Positions 10,895 to 19,380 of a DNA stretch of 64,000 bases are shown here, in pieces. This DNA is from Larix kaempferi (taxonomy: Eukaryota; Streptophyta; Pinopsida; Pinales; Pinaceae): the NCBI GenBank assembly GCA_027924585.1, contig BSBM01001719.1, positions 33,306,001 through 33,370,000 of the forward strand, read 5' to 3'. Position 1 is the stretch's first letter, and the number at the start of each line of letters is the position of its first letter. The translations under genes were made by a program, and so were the position numbers. The notes under the pieces are model-generated. The model had not been told where the DNA came from. It saw only the letters and a program-made list of their open reading frames with translations, and did not search any database.

Positions 10895-11409
10895 CTTGAC
10901 TGCAACCTGAAAACTGCTTCAGAAACCCTAGCAGGAGCTAGGTCAAATTTGAATTGTGGTAACTTGTAAAACTAAATCCATAGGTAAATGTTCCCTCCTA
11001 GGGCGATTTGAAAATACCTCCTTTTCTCCCATATCTTTGGACAAAATAGCTCAAAACTGGAAACCCTAGTTTCCCGACTCCGGTAGAGAATAAGTCATAA
11101 ATAAAAATTTCGGTTTTGAAATCTTCTTCCACGGATATTTGCGCCCTACCGAGGAAAGTTGGGGAAAGATAAGAATGAGCCAAAATGGTGGGAAGAAGGG
11201 CTAAAAATTGGAAACCCTAATTTATGCAGTTGTTGTAGTTTCTGCAGAATTAGGTCAAAATTTGAAAAATTTCAGAACTGGAATTTGCCTTCATAGAAAG
11301 ATGCGCCTTTCCTAGGGAGAAATTTCCAATGCTCTTTTCAATCCAAACTAAAGTGGGAAGGCTTCAGAATATGGAACCCTAGTTTCCAGCAATAGCTTCT
11401 TTTAACAAT
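10895..11409. other. Leader of Copia A between primer site and gag
   Basis: About 0.5 kb on the minus strand between the primer-binding site and the gag start. The phrases ggaaaccctagtttcc and similar recur several times (near 11060, 11205 and 11370), giving loosely repeated structure. No open frame is credible. Copia B has a leader of comparable length at 18210-18772. Confidence 0.5.
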
Positions 11410-11421
11410 GCTCTGAAACCA
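11410..11421 (-). other. Copia A primer-binding site (tRNA-Met type)
   Basis: The minus strand reads TGGTTTCAGAGC immediately after the 5' LTR end. It differs by one base from TGGTATCAGAGC, complementary to the 3' end of plant initiator tRNA-Met, which Copia B keeps exactly. Confidence 0.85.
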
Positions 11422-11608
11422 TGTTAGAATTTATACAATTCTAGCAGTATAATTAATTCCATATAATAAAACAGGACCACTAAAAGAACAACCAAGCACA
11501 TAAATAATAGACACAAAATTTATCCTGGGAAACCCAACAGGGAAAAATCACATCAACCTTCATATAGAGATAAATAGTTAAGATATAACTGTACATCCAT
11601 ATATTAAT

Positions 11609-11610
<2 letters not shown>

Positions 11611-11647
<37 letters not shown>
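11611..11647. repeat. (AG)n microsatellite
   Basis: An uninterrupted run of about 18 AG units inside the Copia A 5' LTR. The 3' LTR has only the short precursor aaagagatagagaaatag at this place, so the run expanded after insertion. Confidence 0.95.
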
Positions 11648-11650
<3 letters not shown>

Positions 11651-11768
11651 TTCTCCAAGTGTTGTAGCCACAAGAAACCCTTCTCTAGCTGCAGTAGCGG
11701 ACTTTTCTTTCTCCTTGAGTGAATTATCTTGTATTGAATGAATGTCCAAATGAGAGGAGCGACCCCCT

Positions 11769-11779
11769 CTATTTATACT
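11769..11779 (-). promoter_or_regulatory. Copia A LTR TATA box (5' copy)
   Basis: AGTATAAATAG on the minus strand, the promoter-side LTR of this element. Confidence 0.5.
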
Positions 11780-12024
11780 TGTATGTTTTACCTTTTTCCT
11801 CAACTAGGCCGACTTCTCTAACTATCTGGGCCGATTTGTCATGGAGGAACTTAAAATTACATTTACTAATTATTTCCAATGGATAATTCTAACCCAAGGT
11901 TTACATTGATTCTTTCAAGGCTTTTACATGATCAAATACATCAATATCTTCTCCCGAAGGAGGTAAAACAATAGTACATTAAAATACAATAAGAATAACT
12001 TCTGAAGTTACATTATTTCCAACA

Positions 12025-12127
12025 GGTTTTCTGTGGTTAACTCAATTTCCTGTTATGTAGTTGGTTGATTGGTTTTTCTAGGCTTTGTAGGAAAAGAAGT
12101 GGTTGGAAGTTGATTTGTCTTGGACCT
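12025..12127 (-). pseudogene. Gypsy extra-coding segment between Copia A and B
   Basis: 103 bp of host Gypsy sequence left between the two Copia insertions. It starts with the right target duplication of A (GGTTT, 12025-12029) and ends with the left target duplication of B (GACCT, 12123-12127). The minus frame TNQLPTTSFPTKPRKTNQPT has the Thr/Pro/Lys-rich composition of the flanking coding-like region. Confidence 0.55.
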
Positions 12128-12721
12128 TGTTAAATTTTGAGCATTAATTCACAATACTCTTGGATATTTACTGACAGAATAACATATACAGTATATCAAT
12201 GCATAAAAATCACAATAAGCATGACAAGCATCACAAGAATCAAAAGCATGAGAGACAAGAGACACAGGGTTTCTGTGGGGAAAACCCTAAGGTGAAAAAC
12301 CACACAACTTCCTCAAAGATAGAGAGAGAAATGGCTCAACCAAAATACACTTGAGATAGTCTCCTAGTAGCAGATGATCCTCCTCCTCACTAGTGCGCCA
12401 CTTTCTGAGTGAGAGAAGTGTGACTTTTCGAATGATCAAAATAGAGATCTCCCGATCTCTATTTATACTAACCTGTTTTCCCAGTGACCTTATGGGGCCG
12501 ACTTGTCTAGCTAGGTACATCCACAATATAATATATATTTCAGGGCTGACCCCACACATGGTGGTCTAATAACCCATCGCCAAGTACACACACTTGCGAC
12601 ACTTGTCAATACACATGATGACGCTTCCTTATAGAGGAATAACACATCTCTTATAAGGGTACAATAAATATATGTGAAATACATAGATGAAATACATTCT
12701 GAAGTTACATATACATCAACA
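12128..12721 (-). repeat. Copia B 3' LTR
   Basis: It starts tgttaaattttgagc, ends catcaaca, and matches 18785-19375 almost throughout. One visible difference is a short duplication around acatagatgaaatacat near 12680. Confidence 0.9.
12459..12469 (-). promoter_or_regulatory. Copia B LTR TATA box (3' copy)
   Basis: AGTATAAATAG on the minus strand, conserved in position among the related LTRs. Confidence 0.5.
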
Positions 12722-12730
12722 CTCCCTCTT
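12722..12730 (-). other. Copia B polypurine tract
   Basis: The minus strand reads AAGAGGGAG immediately before the 3' LTR TG. Confidence 0.8.
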
Positions 12731-12965
12731 AACTAGGAAGGTATTTCTCGACACATATCTGCTAGAAAAGTCTTCTTCTCAGGATCATCGTCATTGATGC
12801 ATCGTCATCATCATCGTCACTATTGCTGCTATCTCAACCAATCTCTGACTCTACTCATCATAGGAAGTTCTACAGAGCCAATACTTTTTCATACTGGATG
12901 TAGGCCCACCACCTGCAGGTCTTCGTCATCACTGGCCATATTGTGTAATCCTTAAGACTTATTAC

Positions 12966-13560
12966 GTGCGTCACAAAACCTCGAAAGAGCATCCCAGGCT
13001 GTTACGAGCACACGGCTCTACCTATAGGATCTCCCAGGGCCATATTATATGTGACCTCACCACAAAACCTCGCAAGAGCATCCCAGGCTGTTACGAGGAC
13101 ACATCTCTACCTATAGGATCTCCCAGGGACAGATTATATGTGGTAACCACAAAACCTTGCAAGAGCATCCCAGGATGTTATGAGCACACAGCTCTACCTA
13201 TAGGATCTCCCAGGGACAGATTATATGTGGTCATGGAAAAACCTCGCAAGAGCATCCCGGGACTTATTATAGGCACACAGCCCAACCTATCGGATCTCCC
13301 AGGGATAGATTATATGCCATAGGACAAAACCTCGAAAGCGCATTTGCTAGATATCCCAGGGCCAGATTATATGCCATAGGAAAAACCTTGAAAGACTATC
13401 TGTAGATCTCTCAGGGACAAATTATATGTCCTCCCAGAGCAAAACCTCAAAAGAGTATTTGCCAGATATCCCAGGGCCAGATTACATGCCATATGCAAAA
13501 CCTCGAAAGACTATATTCAAATCTCCCAAGGCCAAATTATATGCTCATTTACACAACTTG
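12966..13560. repeat. Minisatellite, about 57-90-bp units
   Basis: Units start caaaacctcg(c/a)aaga and carry gcatcccagg, ctacctataggatctccc and agggacagattatatg. Starts lie near 12974, 13064, 13150, 13240, 13325, 13382, 13441 and 13496. The first four are 86-90 bp apart; later ones are shortened to 55-59 bp. An open frame runs through the units on the plus strand but only repeats itself. Confidence 0.8.
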
Positions 13561-13569
13561 ATCCACGCC

Positions 13570-14210
13570 CATAGAGTATCAACCTGATACTCATCATACA
13601 TCATCCTGATGTACATATGATCATCCTGATCATCATCACTGCAACATCCTGTTGCATGTCATCTGGAGCAACATCCTGTTGCATGTCATCTGGAGCAACA
13701 TCCTGAAGCTCATCATCCATGATCATCCTGATCATACAATGCATCTACCTGATGCATACCAAGTATCTACCTGATACATATCATCATACATGATCCACCT
13801 GATCATACAATGTATCCACCTGATACAAATAAAAATACATGATACATATCACCATACATGATCCATCTGATCATACAATGTATCCACCTGATACATATAT
13901 AGATACATGGTCCAAGCATCCAACATGATGCATATACAAAATACATACAAATGATCCTACTGATCATATCGAGCATCCAACATGATGCATACATACATAT
14001 AAATGATCCAACTGATCATATCCAACATCCAACATGATGCGTACACACATATACATATAAATGATCCAACTGATCATATCCAACATCCAACATGATGCGT
14101 ACATACATATACATATAAATGATCCAACTGATCATATCCAGCATCCAACATGATGCGTACATACATATAAATGATCCAACTGATCATACAAAGCAAAAAC
14201 CAGAACATCA
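13570..14210. repeat. Minisatellite of gatcatcctgatc / catccaacatgatgc blocks
   Basis: Short blocks such as atccaacatgatgcgtacat and aaatgatccaactgatcat recur every 50-70 bp, and many are small palindromes (gatcatcctgatcat). Array order is irregular at the left and regular from about 13960. Confidence 0.75.
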
Positions 14211-14301
14211 TCCTGATGCTCATCATCCAACGCTTACATCCACAGCCATGTGAAGGATCCTCCTTCCAACATGCTTGGAATGGATTCAGCAAATGTGTCC
14301 A

Positions 14302-15363
14302 TCACTTCTTCCTCGAAGTGTCATCAATTTGAAGAATGCCAAGCCTCTCTCTGAAGTACTTGAACTTCACCCTGGCTAGTGGCTTCGCCAACACATCTGC
14401 AATCTGCTCGTCCGTCGCAACGTACAGGAGCTTCACAGCTCCTCTCTGCACCATATCCCTGATATAGTGATATTTGATCTCTATGTGTTTCGACCTATCA
14501 TGAAACACTGGGTTCTCGGACAACTTCACACAACTCTGGTTATCACAGAAGATACCAGTAGCATCCAACGGGAGATCAAATAACTCAGACAGTATCTTCC
14601 GTAGCCATACTGCCTCACAACTAGCTAAACAGGTTGCAACATACTCTAGCTCAGCTGTACTCAGTGCTACGCAAGACTGCTTCCTGCTAAACCAATAGAT
14701 CACACCCAATCCCATACTGAAGCAACACCCAGATGTGCTCTTCCTATCTGCAACACTACCAGCCCAATATGAATCAACATAACCCTGCAGGTTAAACTTT
14801 TGATTCGCTTCATACTTGAGCCCATAATCCACTGTACCCTTCAGGTACCTCAGAACATGCTTTATAGCAACCAGGTGAACACTCCTCGGATCCGTCAGGA
14901 ACTGGCTCAATGTGTTCACAGCAAAGCAAATATCTGGTCTCGTGTTCGTCAAGTACATCAAAGACCCAATCATCTGACGATACATAGAGACATCAACCGA
15001 CTCAGATGAAGCATCACATAGAAGCTTCAGATTCGATGCCATAGGTGTGGCCATGGCCTTGCAATCCATCATCCTGAATCTCTTTAGGATATCTATTGTG
15101 TACTTTCCTTGACCAAGGAAGATCCCACCCGCACTCTGCCACACCTCCATACCTAGGAAATAATGCATCATTCCCAAATCTTTCATATCGAACTCAACAA
15201 CAAGCTTCCTCTTAGTATCTGCAATCAGTCTGTCATCTCCTGTTACAAATAAGTCATCCACATATAGGAGTAGAATCACAGGATTCCCTTCCTCAACCTT
15301 GTAGTAAAGGTTGGAATCCGCTTTACTCTTGGTAAAGCCCAAACTGGATAGAAAGCTGTCCAT
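14302..15363 (-). pseudogene. Copia B reverse transcriptase C-terminal part and RNase H
   Basis: An uninterrupted 353-residue frame. The polymerase motif YVDD is at residues 34-37, followed by GRMD-linker features of Copia RT (MHYFLGMEVW, QGKYTIDILKRF, MASNLKLL, YRQMIGSLMYLTNTRPDI). RNase H then begins with LSTAELEY, followed by CDNQSCVKLSENPVFHDRSKHI and ADVLAKPL, all typical of Copia. In an active element these domains copy the RNA and remove it from the hybrid. The frame begins with the residue pair that follows the usual LYGLKQAPRAW region, and that region is missing. It is therefore the intact tail of a damaged pol gene, not a separate gene, despite the internal Met at 15363. Confidence 0.9.
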
Positions 15364-15650
15364 CCTACCAAGTTCTGCACATATATGATTTCATGTCATG
15401 TGTCTCGGAACCAAGTGGCTGCTCCACATACACTTCTTCTTCAACTACACCATTCAAGGAAGCTGTCTTGAAATCCATCTGGTGTATCTTCTATTTCATC
15501 ACTTTTATATTTCTCTATGATGCCATCTGCAGCATGCTTGATCTGATAGATCCATATGGAAGTCATAACAAAACTTCCCTTCGGGTCTTGGGACTACATC
15601 CCAAACATCATTCTTCATGATCGACGGATCATGGCATTCTTCCCGTATCC
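15364..15650 (-). pseudogene. Deleted N-terminal part of Copia B reverse transcriptase
   Basis: On the minus strand pieces of Copia RT appear in order across frame changes: a start block (KNDVWDVVPRPEGK), WIYQIKHAADGIIEKYK, then IHQMDFKTASLNGVVEEEVYVEQPLGSE (with the first catalytic Asp of the palm) and KSYMCRTW. Two stretches normally present are absent. One lies between EKYK and HQMD (the ARFVARG region). The other lies after the MCR block (the LYGLKQAPRAW region). The losses explain the frameshifts. Confidence 0.75.
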
Positions 15651-16869
15651 TGGGAACTTCAATATCTTCAATAGATAATTTTGTTGCTTGAACAAATGTT
15701 GTAGTCCTTCTTTTGTAGGTGAAGGTATACGGTCTTTCCTACAAAACAAGTTAAATTGCATGATTAGAAACATCTCATAATTTTCAGACAAATTCTTACA
15801 CATAAAGAAATATGTCATACAGTCATGCAATTATCTTAGCCAATGCTTCAATACAACATTTATCCATGTTCCACAACTTTCTAGATGCCTTCCAGTCTTT
15901 ACCAGAACATTGTTAAGAGTTTGCACTACTCCCAACATGTCAGCAAAGAGGTTTCATTCTAGATAAGTAGCACTGGAATGTTGTATAGTGCTATATGCCA
16001 CTTACCCATCACATGCATATTAGTAGTATACTGTTCATTAATGCAATCATTATAATATGCACAATACATATCCTAAGTCTAGGAATATGAGCATATACAT
16101 CATTGAACAATTTTATTTAAATAAACAAATATGCAAGAAATGATAATTAAAATACTTATCTTTGTTTGTTTGTTGGGTGGACTCCCTCCGAGTCTTTGCT
16201 TCCTTGCAGGAGCTGCTGGAATCCTAATATGAAGTAGCTTCTTCTACACCTTTCTGTTGTGGAATGTAGGGAGATGGTCAACTCCCTCTGAATATCTGCA
16301 TCCTTGCAGGAACTACTGAAGTGTGCTTCTTCTTGATCTTTGCTTCCTTGCAAGGGCAACTGGAGTGTGCTCCCTCTTGATCTTTACTTCCTGGATTACC
16401 TGTCTTTGAACTTATATTCATCCTTGGTCCCTATGCATGCTTATTAGTATCATGATTGTGTTATCCTTTTGATCTCATACAAAATCATACATTCATTAGT
16501 ATATTCTCAATACTATCAAAACATGATAGTCTCAAGCATGTATAGTCATGATCATTTCAAACAGAAATAATAAGCATTAACATTCAAGGTTTATATAGGA
16601 CTCTTAAGGTTAGTCATAACATTAAATAAGGTAAGACACGTAATATGCATATACCCATGATTACTCAAGCCTATGAATTCATGAATAAACATCATCAATC
16701 ATGTCATGCATACTTATATAATATATCCTATGATATAAGAAACACATACCTAGTCACCATATTTGCTATTTATGTCTAGCAATGTGTTCTTGTTCTCTTC
16801 AATGACCTACATAACTCATTAGTTAACTTTTGCAAAAACAAATTATACATACCTCTATGTGATCCATGA
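15651..16869. other. Non-coding module in place of Copia B integrase
   Basis: 1.2 kb between the pre-integrase stub and RT. It should hold the DDE integrase, but no HxD, DxGxE or equivalent motif is seen in any frame. It contains imperfect repeats of gtctttgcttccttgcagg / gctgctggaat near 16190-16390. It also has blocks shared with Copia A 9540-9910 (gcactact.c..catgt; aatacttatctt then gggtgg). Confidence 0.55.
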
Positions 16870-17290
16870 ATATGGATGAATCTTTGTCTTTATGTCACCA
16901 TGGCATGTTCAGGTTGTCCCTTCAATTTGTACAATCATCCCTCTTGCTCTCCAACCACGACTGCATCATCGATTGTTTTGCCTTTTGGCCACATTAGGAC
17001 TTGGCCATCCACAAATGCAAGCCTCATACCTTTTGCATCCAATGCAGAGATGGAGAGAAGATTCTTCTTGAGACCAGGTACATAAAGAACTTCTTTCATC
17101 TTCAAAGATTTTCCAGAATCTAGGTTGTAGGAGGCTTCACCACTTCCTTTGATTGGGTATTGATAATCATCCCCAAGTTTCACCTTATGAGGTAATTCAT
17201 GTTCAGATAGATTCACAAAAGGTTCCTTAAACCAAGTCATGTGTTTGGCAGCCCCACTGTCAATCAACCAATCATTACAACCATGGGAGA
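16870..17290 (-). pseudogene. Copia B protease and start of pre-integrase domain
   Basis: The frame reads WLIDSGAAKHMT at about 17270-17235. This is the aspartic protease motif of Copia (Asp-Ser-Gly-Ala then His-Met-Thr). It continues with VKLGDDYQYPIKGSGEAS and MKEVLYVPGLKKNLLSISAL. It then reaches LYKLKG near 16925, where the gag-pre-integrase domain begins, and then ends. Protease cuts the polyprotein. The stop near 16890 and the missing integrase behind it leave it non-functional. Confidence 0.8.
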
Positions 17291-18209
17291 TATTACCTGT
17301 GAGAGCAGAGATTAGAACATACTCTTCTTCACTTGATGAGTCATCATCACTATCATCACTTTCTGCCCTAGCCTTCTTCTTTGGAGGTTCATCATCCTCG
17401 GCAACATGAGCATGGAACTTTCTTTTGTTGCCCTTCTTCTTCTTGTTGGAGTTGTTGTTATTATCCCTTTTGTTCTTGGGACAATCTAAAGCAAAGTGAC
17501 ACTTCTCATTGCATGTGAAGCATCTTAGATCCTTCTTATTCTTTTGATAGGATCACTTGTAACGAGAGTGCTCCTTCTTGGGCTTGCTTCTTTTGGTGTG
17601 AGTTGCAAGAGATTGATCTTCATTCCCCATCTATTCTTCTCGTGCCACAAGCCTTGCTTCTTCTTGTGAGAATTCTTCCCGTAGTCTGTTGAAGGATACC
17701 AACTTCTTTCTTGCACAGATTCCTTGAATAAAGGAGTCCCATGACCTAGGTAGGCCATTCACAGTGGTCATGACAACTGCACCATTCTCCACCATTTCAT
17801 CTACTGCTTCCAATTGTTCCTTAATCTAGGAGACCCTAGAAAAATAAGATTGAATGGTTTCTCCATTCTGAAACTTTACTCCTTTCAATTGGTTCCGCAG
17901 GGTCATCTTCCGATTTATGTTATTCCCTTCAAATAGCTTGGTCAAAGAGTCAAGCATCTCCTTGGGTGTCTTTAGAGAAGACACATGGGGTATGAGATGG
18001 TCTTTGATATAATCAACAATGATTCTCTTTGCCTTGACCAAGTTCTTCTTATGCAATACTTTAGCCTCTTCATCCTCTGGGATAGGGATGTCTTCTTTTA
18101 TATATGAGTCCAACTCATTCTCTTCCACGATTAACCCAATCCTATACTTCCAAGCTTGGAAGTTATCAGCCCCTTCAAGCTTATCCTCAAGCTTGGTGTG
18201 GTGAGACAT
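17291..18209 (-). pseudogene. Copia B gag
   Basis: Starts MSHHTKLEDKLEGADNF at 18209, continues YRIGLIVEENELDSYI, VDYIKDHLIPHV, MLDSLTKLFEGNNINRKM and LRNQLKGVKFQ, then after a break WDSFIQGICARKKLVSFN. It has a knuckle RCFTCNEKCHFALDCPK at about 17470-17525 with complete Cys-x2-Cys-x4-His-x4-Cys. These are the UBN2-type gag features of plant Copia. A stop near 17826 and frame change near 17758-17813 break it. The start Met was chosen because the preceding codons are not conserved in the related gag of Copia A. Product role: particle formation and RNA binding. Confidence 0.82.
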
Positions 18210-18772
18210 CTTAAAGAGTACTTCAAATGGAAATAGAAAATATTTAGGTCTTACCACTTGAAATGCTAAAAACTGGATCTAGTCCCAGATTAGAGTTTGT
18301 CAGAAAAACCCCTAAAAATTCAAAATGTGAATTTCAATTTTCTAAAAGGATAGAAAGATGCACCTTGATGAGCTGATCAGCCTGGTGCATTCAGAATTTG
18401 AGATCAGCAAAGCTTTACCCTTCATATTTGTCTTTTTGTCCTCTCGGGTTCACTAAGGAGAGCCCTGAATTAGGGTTTGAGTTTCCCAGAGATCTACCCA
18501 GCCAAAAATCTCAATCCAAAGCTCTAAACTTCGATTTTTGCAAGGAGCTTCCAGCTATGTCTTCAGATTCCAAAAATTCCTATTTTTGTGGAAACCCTAA
18601 TGTTTAGGGCCAAATCTAAAAATGTTTAGAATTGAATTATGATTGGACAGATAGATTCTCCTTGATGAGTAGAGTCAATCTACTATATTGCTTTTCCAAA
18701 ATCTGTGGAGAGAAACCCAATAAACAAGAAACTCAAGTTTTCGTCACTGCAAAATGTCTTCTTCTCGGGTTA
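18210..18772. other. Leader of Copia B between primer site and gag
   Basis: About 0.56 kb on the minus strand between the primer site and the gag ATG. No credible frame. It has several ggaaaccctaa-like phrases, as in the leader of Copia A. Confidence 0.5.
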
Positions 18773-18784
18773 GCTCTGATACCA
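18773..18784 (-). other. Copia B primer-binding site (tRNA-Met type)
   Basis: The minus strand reads TGGTATCAGAGC directly after the 5' LTR, the standard complement of the initiator tRNA-Met 3' end. Confidence 0.93.
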
Positions 18785-19375
18785 TGTTGAATTTTGAGCA
18801 TTAATTCACAATACTCTTGGATCTTTACTGACAGAATAACATATACAGTATATCAATGCATAAAAATCACAATAAGCATGACAAGCATCACAAGAATCAA
18901 AAGCATGAGAGACAAGAGACACAAAGTTTCCATGGGGAAAACCCTAAGGTGAAAAACCCCACAACTTCCTCAGAGATAGAGAGAGCAATGGCTCAACCAA
19001 AGTACAACCAAAATACACTTGAGATAGTCTCCTAGTAGCAGATGATCCTCCTCCTCACTAGTGAGCCACTTTTTGAGTGAGAGAAGTGTGACTTTCGGAA
19101 TGATCAAAATAGAGATCTCCTTATCTCTATTTATACTAACCTGTTTTCCTAGTGACCTTATGGGGCCGACTTGTCTAGCTAGGTACATCCACAATATAAT
19201 ATATATTTCAAGGCCGACCCCACACATAGTGGTCTAATAACCCATCTCCAAGTACAAACACTTGCGACACTTGTCAATACACATGACGACACTTCCTTAT
19301 AAGGAATAACACATCTCTTATAAGGGTACAATAAATATATATGAAATACATTCCGAAGTTACATATACATCAACA
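18785..19375 (-). repeat. Copia B 5' LTR
   Basis: 591 bp with TG...CA ends, matching the LTR at 12128-12721. The target duplication GACCT follows at 19376-19380. Confidence 0.92.
19127..19137 (-). promoter_or_regulatory. Copia B LTR TATA box (5' copy)
   Basis: AGTATAAATAG on the minus strand in the promoter-side LTR. Confidence 0.5.
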
Positions 19376-19380
19376 GACCT

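Larger units (their letters stand above)
6791..12024 (-). mobile_element. Copia A: gag-only, non-autonomous LTR retrotransposon
   Basis: It is bounded by related LTRs (6791-7374 and 11422-12024), a tRNA-Met-type primer site next to the right LTR, a polypurine tract next to the left LTR, and GGTTT target duplications. The coding strand is minus. The internal 4.0 kb carries only a gag relic (10020-10894). No protease, integrase or reverse transcriptase motif is visible. It is inserted in the extra 3' coding region of the Gypsy element, in the same orientation as the host. Its LTRs resemble those of Copia B in block order, so the two belong to related families. Confidence 0.85.
11422..12024 (-). 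repeat. Copia A 5' LTR
   Basis: Begins tgttagaattt and ends ...ccaaca on the plus strand, so it has TG...CA ends. It is homologous to 6791-7374. It is a little longer than its partner, mostly from an (AG)n expansion at 11611-11647. Confidence 0.85.
12731..14301. other. Long 3' non-coding region of Copia B with two minisatellites
   Basis: Between the RNase H stop and the polypurine tract lies 1.6 kb without a credible gene. 12966-13560 and 13570-14210 are tandem repeats (listed separately). The remainder near 12731-12965 is pyrimidine-rich and unassigned. Confidence 0.6.
12128..19375 (-). mobile_element. Copia B: LTR retrotransposon with deleted integrase
   Basis: Complete LTR-to-LTR element: left LTR 12128-12721, right LTR 18785-19375, exact primer site at 18773-18784, polypurine tract at 12722-12730 and a perfect GACCT target duplication (12123-12127 and 19376-19380). 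On the minus strand it encodes gag, protease and the start of the pre-integrase domain. Then comes about 1.2 kb without coding, a deleted reverse transcriptase, and a long RT/RNase H frame. The integrase core is absent. It is inserted in the Gypsy 3' coding region about 100 bp from Copia A and in the same orientation. Confidence 0.9.

Noticed and set aside
12966-13322. 118-codon plus-strand open frame with repeated peptide
   Set aside because: The frame only follows a minisatellite whose units are close to multiples of three. It lies antisense in the 3' region of Copia B, and no start context or domain supports a protein.
12966-14210. CRISPR-like array
   Set aside because: Units are long, contiguous and diverged with no unique spacers of constant length, and the context is a plant retrotransposon.
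16156-16359. Minus-strand frame in the Copia B gap as a missing integrase piece
   Set aside because: No integrase motif is visible. The frame is built of imperfect repeats of a gtctttgcttccttgcagg phrase.
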